Source: Muribaculaceae bacterium
GTDB taxonomy: Bacteria > Bacteroidota > Bacteroidia > Bacteroidales > Muribaculaceae
Length of the DNA stretch: 45,821 bases
Assembly (NCBI GenBank): GCA_003979155.1
Contig: RYWL01000005.1
Span: 1 to 45,821 of the forward strand
Reading direction: 5' to 3'
Part shown: positions 41,934 to 45,821 of the stretch, piece after piece
Position numbering within the stretch: the first letter of the stretch is position 1
Layout: every line of letters begins with the position of its first letter
Made by a program: the position numbers and the translations under genes
The notes under the pieces: model-generated
Databases searched by the model: none
What the model saw: only the letters and a program-made list of their open reading frames with translations
Told to the model about the DNA's origin: nothing

Positions 41934-43268
41934 TTACATTCCTTTGATAATAGATACGTATCGGTCGATATCATCGGGGGAGCACATCTCGGTGACTGCA
42001 ACGATAATTTCGTTATCGCTTAGCGCAATACCTCCGAGTATTCCTTTCGCTTCGAGAGCTCCGAGGACGGTGCGGGAGGTAAGCGGCTCTATGGTCTCGA
42101 TGCGGAATTCGTTGAGGAACGGCTTATCAGGATTTACAAGTCTTACCTTGCCGGTATCGATAAGAGCCTGCGCGAGGGCGTGAGCGCCGTTGTAGCCTAT
42201 TTCATTCACTTTTCGCAATCCTTCGGCTCCCATAAGCGACAGATATATTGATGCATGCAGTGTCATGATGCCTTGATTAGAACAAATATTCGAGGTAGCC
42301 TTCTGGCGACGGATATGCTGCTCGCGAGCCTGGAGGGTGAGAACAAAAGAACGCTGCCCGGTAGAATCTGTAGTAGCGCCTACAATACGACCGGGGAGTT
42401 TACGCATGTGCGCCTTGCGGCAACACAGATATCCGAGACCAGGACCGCCGTAGTTGAGTGGCATGCCCAGCGACTGAGCTTCGCCACAAGCAATGTCGGC
42501 ACCCCATTCGCCTGGCGAACGGAGTACACCAAGGGCCGATGCATGGCAATTCATTATAAGCAGTGATTTGTGCCCGTGACAGAGCTCGGCGTATCCACTA
42601 TAGTCTTCGACAATGCCGAAGTAGTTGGGTGACGCGATTATGACAGCGGCTACATCACCGGCTCCAAGCATTTGTTCTAATTCGTCTTTAGACGTAATTC
42701 CGTCGTGCTCGGGAATTACTTCGAGTGTGATTCCGAGAGACGAAGCATATGTTGAGCATACCTGAGCCACCGCAGGAGCTACAGTGGCAGAGATGAGCAC
42801 GCGACGTTTTCTCTTTGATGCATTCACAGCCATTATCATGGCTTCGGCAGTGGCAGTACTTCCGTCGTACATCGAGGCGTTGCTCACATCCATTCCTGTC
42901 AGCTGGCACATCATGCTCTGATATTCGAAGATATACTGGAGGGTACCCTGAGAAATTTCGGGCTGATAAGGAGTGTATGCTGTATAAAATTCCGAACGGC
43001 TAAGTAGAGCCGGAATTACGGCAGGCGTGTAATGATGATAGAATCCGCCTCCGGCGAAACATGTCATCTCGCGGTTTTGTGCGGCTATTCCGGCAAAGAA
43101 ACGGTCGAGTTCCGGTTCGCTCATAGCGTTGGGCAGCGCATAGGGCTTTTTAAGCCGTAACGATTGCGTCACATCGCTGTAGAGGTCTTCGAAGTCCTTT
43201 GCTCCGCATCTGTCGAGCATTGCGCGTATGTCGCTGTCGGTATGTGGCAAATAACGATGGAAGGCCAT
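41934..43268 (-). CDS. gcvPA: Glycine dehydrogenase (decarboxylating) subunit 1, GcvPA
   Basis: A 444-residue first subunit of the split P protein. It opens with HRYLPHTDSDIRAML, then FAGGGFYHHYTPAVIPALL and TAYTPYQPEISQGTLQ, the glycine-dehydrogenase signature, and DVSNASMYDGSTATAEA in the fold homologous to the PLP domain. The subunit is paralogous to GcvPB but lacks the PLP lysine, as the family expects. It starts three bases after gcvH and ends three bases before gcvPB, so the stoichiometric subunits are made from one message. Confidence 0.97.
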   Translation of the reverse strand: MAFHRYLPHTDSDIRAMLDRCGAKDFEDLYSDVTQSLRLKKPYALPNAMSEPELDRFFAGIAAQNREMTCFAGGGFYHHYTPAVIPALLSRSEFYTAYTPYQPEISQGTLQYIFEYQSMMCQLTGMDVSNASMYDGSTATAEAMIMAVNASKRKRRVLISATVAPAVAQVCSTYASSLGITLEVIPEHDGITSKDELEQMLGAGDVAAVIIASPNYFGIVEDYSGYAELCHGHKSLLIMNCHASALGVLRSPGEWGADIACGEAQSLGMPLNYGGPGLGYLCCRKAHMRKLPGRIVGATTDSTGQRSFVLTLQAREQHIRRQKATSNICSNQGIMTLHASIYLSLMGAEGLRKVNEIGYNGAHALAQALIDTGKVRLVNPDKPFLNEFRIETIEPLTSRTVLGALEAKGILGGIALSDNEIIVAVTEMCSPDDIDRYVSIIKGM

Positions 43269-43271
43269 ATC

Positions 43272-43652
43272 TTAGTGTTCTTTTTCGCAGAATTCGGCGT
43301 ATGCTGCTGGGTCCATAAGATTGTCGACTTCTGCAAAGTCGTTGATTTTGACTTTTACAATCCATGCTTCGAGCGGATTGTTATTGATGAGTTTGGGATT
43401 GTCGACGAGTTCTTCGTTGATTTCCACGACCTCACCGGATACTGGCGAATAGAGGTCGGATGCAGCCTTGCGGCTCTCTACGGCGCCGAATTCTTCGTTG
43501 GCAGTAAGCTCGTCGCCTTCTTCGGGCATATCTACATAGGTAACGGCTCCAAGCTGCTTTGCAGCGTATTCTGAAATACCGACGTAGCCGAATTCGCCGT
43601 CAATTTTTACATACTCGTGAGTGGGTAGATAATAGATTTTTTCCATGGTCAT
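43272..43652 (-). CDS. gcvH: Glycine cleavage system H protein GcvH
   Basis: A 126-residue lipoyl carrier protein that shuttles the aminomethyl group between the P, T and L proteins. The lipoylation site is Lys62 in GAVESRKAASDLYSPVSGEV; the residue before Lys is Arg where many homologues have Val. THEYVKIDGEFGYVGISEYA is the family opening. Start: an ATG at 43652 is used; an ATG two codons later is equally plausible. It lies two bases after gcvT and is the acceptor for the lipoate ligase encoded at the head of the cluster. Confidence 0.96.
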   Translation of the reverse strand: MTMEKIYYLPTHEYVKIDGEFGYVGISEYAAKQLGAVTYVDMPEEGDELTANEEFGAVESRKAASDLYSPVSGEVVEINEELVDNPKLINNNPLEAWIVKVKINDFAEVDNLMDPAAYAEFCEKEH

Positions 43653-43654
43653 TT

Positions 43655-44746
43655 TTATTTTTTGTAGTTAGGTGTGTAGAATCTTTTTTTAACAACGGTT
43701 GCCGGAGCTGTCTTGCGACGAATTTTCACCTGAAGTCTCGAGCCGATGGTTCCGTAACGGGCGTCGACAAGTGCCATGGCTATGTTTTTGCCGACAGAGA
43801 TGGAATTGTAACCCGTAGTGATATGTCCTACTACGGCTCCTTCGAGGTCGAGTACCTCAAAACCGTGGCGAGCGGTGGCTCCGCCTTCTATTTCGAGGCC
43901 GATGAGTTTGCGTTTGGGGCCTTCGATTTTTTCTTTAGCTAAGACGTCGGAACCGATGAAACCTTCTGGTTTGTCGAGTTTTACAAACATTCCGAGGCCG
44001 GCCTCAATCGGCGTGATGTTGTCGGCAAGTTCGTCACCATAAAGGGGGAGGCCGGCCTCAAAGCGGAGAGTATCGCGACAGCCGAGTCCACAGGGCTGTA
44101 CGCCTGCAGCTACCAGTGCATCCCACATGTCTACAATTCGTCCGGGAGCGGCATAGATTTCGAATCCGTCTTCTCCCGTATATCCAGTGCGGCTTATTAT
44201 CTCGCCGTCGGGTAGGTTTTTGAATGTATAGAACGAGAGGCTGGAGCCATCTATGCCGAGAACAGCCTTAAGCGTTTTTTCGGCGTCGGGACCCTGGAGT
44301 GCGAGTTGTCCGTAGTCAACGCACCGGTCGGCTATTTTTACGTCATAGTCGAGGGCATGGGTCGCAATCCACTTTATGTCCTTGTCAATATTGGCTGCAT
44401 TTATTACGAGCAGATATTTGTCGCTGTTGTAACGATAGACGAGAAGGTCGTCTACGACTCCTCCTTGTTCGTTGGTCATCATGCCATAGAGGCATTGGCC
44501 GTTGTGCATTTTCGATACGTCGCCGGTAAAAATATGGTTGACATATTGTGTCGCTTCAGGGCCGGTGACTTCTACTTCGCCCATATGTGATACGTCAAAG
44601 AGGCCCACGGAGTTGCGCACGGCACAGTGCTCGATATCGAGACCGGCATACTCGATAGGCATGTCATAACCGGCGAACGGCGCCATAAGTGCATCTAATG
44701 TCTTGTGCCGGTCGTGCAGACATGTGGTTTTGATTTCGTTTTCCAT
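43655..44746 (-). CDS. gcvT: Aminomethyltransferase GcvT (T protein)
   Basis: A 363-residue tetrahydrofolate-dependent enzyme that takes the aminomethyl group from GcvH to give methylene-THF and ammonia. Family marks are [35 protein letters not shown] with the catalytic-type Asp, [20 protein letters not shown] and the C-terminal barrel. [12 protein letters not shown] is the folate-site segment. The ATG at 44746 gives the standard N-terminus; the frame is open to 44803 but those residues have no family likeness. It follows the lipoate ligase gene by 61 bases and opens the T-H-PA-PB-L series. Confidence 0.96.
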   Translation of the reverse strand: MENEIKTTCLHDRHKTLDALMAPFAGYDMPIEYAGLDIEHCAVRNSVGLFDVSHMGEVEVTGPEATQYVNHIFTGDVSKMHNGQCLYGMMTNEQGGVVDDLLVYRYNSDKYLLVINAANIDKDIKWIATHALDYDVKIADRCVDYGQLALQGPDAEKTLKAVLGIDGSSLSFYTFKNLPDGEIISRTGYTGEDGFEIYAAPGRIVDMWDALVAAGVQPCGLGCRDTLRFEAGLPLYGDELADNITPIEAGLGMFVKLDKPEGFIGSDVLAKEKIEGPKRKLIGLEIEGGATARHGFEVLDLEGAVVGHITTGYNSISVGKNIAMALVDARYGTIGSRLQVKIRRKTAPATVVKKRFYTPNYKK

Positions 44747-44807
44747 AATAGTAATAAGGTGTATTTTGATATTGTATGAAGTTTTGTCTAATTGTTGTGA
44801 CACATGG

Positions 44808-45809
44808 CTAAATTAACAAAGAGAGAAGCGTCTCTCTGTCGAGCCCCCGGATTATTTTCTCTGGCATAATAGCTGCAATGGCTCCCACAAGTGCCTCGTG
44901 CTTGTATTCTATACGCCTTACAGCTGCGATAAGTTTGAGTTCGACGTCGTCAATCGCAAAAAAATCGCCGGTGATTCGTAAATCGTCTATTTCGTTTCGG
45001 GAATTGAGTGTTATGAGAATTTCAAATTCTCCGGCACCGTCGACACGTGCATGTCGGCGTATTTCGTGACTTCCCGGCGCTTTCTCATGCGATTTTTGTA
45101 TGCCAAAAGAAAACGACGGCTGATAATATGTCTGTTCTATCGCAGATATCTCAGCGATATTTTTTACCGAGAGAACTATATCGGAGCCGTCGGTTAGGTA
45201 GTCGACGGCGTAGCGGCCAAATTCCTCAACCGACATTTTCAGGCCCTCGTTCTTAAGACTGGTGATATGCGACGGAACCGACTGTACGGCTTTTGATTCG
45301 AGTTTGGAGCGCGAAGGCGTTATAGCGCGAGCCATACGTTCGGCATCGAAATCACATAGCATTGTGCCGTGCACAATCGAACGCCCGCGCATGTGATAAA
45401 AAGCATTTCCGGCTACTTTGCGGTCGCCAATGAATATGTCGTTGCGGCCTGTGGCTGTAGCCTCGAAGCCAAGCGAACACAGCATTTCTGCTACCATTGA
45501 AGTATAGCGCTCGAAAGTGGCCGATACTGCCTCGTCTGGAGTAATATAGGAGAACATCCAGTTGTTCATGTCAGCATAAACACAACCGCCACCGCTGCGT
45601 CGTCGCACCACATCAATGCCGTTGCTATGGCAATAGGGGAGGTCTACTTCTTTTTCTATGTCTTGATTACGTCCGCAAATCACGGTAGGATTGACTCTCC
45701 AGGCAAAGAAATATTCGTCGGGAGGCAGATACCGCGCTATCCATTCTTCCATAGCAAGATAAAATGGAAGAGGATGTTGCTCGCAGCCGGGGAGGACGGG
45801 ATGTTTCAT
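44808..45809 (-). CDS. lplA: Lipoate-protein ligase A
   Basis: A 333-residue ligase that activates free lipoate with ATP and attaches it to lipoyl-domain lysines. The family signature is RRRSGGGCVYAD (69-80) with the lipoyl-AMP lysine in DRKVAGNAFY (about residue 128) and HGTML afterwards. A C-terminal accessory domain of about 80 residues makes this the full LplA type, not the smaller LipB form. Encoded at the head of a glycine cleavage cluster, it probably modifies GcvH first. The start ATG lies 12 bases from the window end, so the promoter and any glycine-responsive leader are outside the view. Confidence 0.9.
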   Translation of the reverse strand: MKHPVLPGCEQHPLPFYLAMEEWIARYLPPDEYFFAWRVNPTVICGRNQDIEKEVDLPYCHSNGIDVVRRRSGGGCVYADMNNWMFSYITPDEAVSATFERYTSMVAEMLCSLGFEATATGRNDIFIGDRKVAGNAFYHMRGRSIVHGTMLCDFDAERMARAITPSRSKLESKAVQSVPSHITSLKNEGLKMSVEEFGRYAVDYLTDGSDIVLSVKNIAEISAIEQTYYQPSFSFGIQKSHEKAPGSHEIRRHARVDGAGEFEILITLNSRNEIDDLRITGDFFAIDDVELKLIAAVRRIEYKHEALVGAIAAIMPEKIIRGLDRETLLSLLI

Positions 45810-45821
45810 TCATGATAAGTA

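Noticed and set aside
1-45821. CRISPR arrays, tRNA or rRNA genes, insertion sequences, phage genes
   Set aside because: No regularly spaced repeats, no cloverleaf or rRNA-like stretches, and no transposase or integrase motifs were seen in any part of the window.

Overview
The window looks like a chromosomal segment from a gut-type Bacteroidales bacterium, most probably of the Muribaculaceae (S24-7) type. That rests on several things: protein families largely confined to Bacteroidota (PorD/DUF4835, DUF6452 with DUF6048, DUF4199, a 29-residue AURKAIP1/COX24-type protein, Bacteroidota-style CoaBC), start codons without Shine-Dalgarno sequences, and upstream boxes fitting the Bacteroidota promoter pattern TTTG-N19-21-TAnnTTTG. 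The genus is an inference. No mobile element, phage, CRISPR array, rRNA or tRNA gene was seen. Nearly all of the window is housekeeping DNA with tightly packed genes.

Layout. 25-6602 (minus): clpP, clpX, recQ, a kinase-RapZ fusion and a MurU-like nucleotidyltransferase, led by a good promoter before clpP. 6782-7204 (minus): a rhodanese lipoprotein, followed by about 600 bases with no convincing gene. 7864-8337 (minus) rlmH and 8400-10015 (plus) nadC and a secreted TapB-like protein diverge from a 62-base region with two crossing promoters. 10085-13514 (plus): typA, folP and the c-di-AMP cyclase gene, ended by a strong terminator. 13617-20074 (plus): dnaN, an epsilon-type exonuclease, coaBC, porD, recN and rlmB, most joined by stop/start overlaps. 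20092-24863 (minus): a GT4 glycosyltransferase and an acyl-CoA dehydrogenase/EtfA/EtfB unit. 24991-28731 (minus): purL. 28939-33654 (minus): menA, an RNase E/G with a long tail, a 29-residue basic protein, an HU-like protein and a DUF308 membrane protein. 33822-38929 (plus): DUF4199, GT2, nitroreductase, DUF6452, DUF6048, SDR and a PlsC-type acyltransferase. 39152-45809 (minus): lipoate ligase, gcvT, gcvH, gcvPA, gcvPB and lpd.

How the genes work together. The last block is a self-contained glycine cleavage system: lipoate attachment, the T, H and split P proteins, and the L protein. The EtfB-EtfA-dehydrogenase unit makes a flavoprotein electron-transfer module, and menA supplies the menaquinone that could finally receive such electrons. 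The kinase-RapZ fusion and the MurU-like enzyme fit the anomeric MurNAc recycling route (AmgK then MurU), with a possible built-in sensor for amino sugars. The most unusual items are that fusion protein, the RNase E/G with its roughly 210-residue disordered tail and hairpin-rich leader, the tiny mS38-like gene, and several promoter/hairpin overlaps (dnaN, plsC, rlmH/nadC).

All calls come from reading the sequence and recalled family knowledge. No database search or structure prediction was run.
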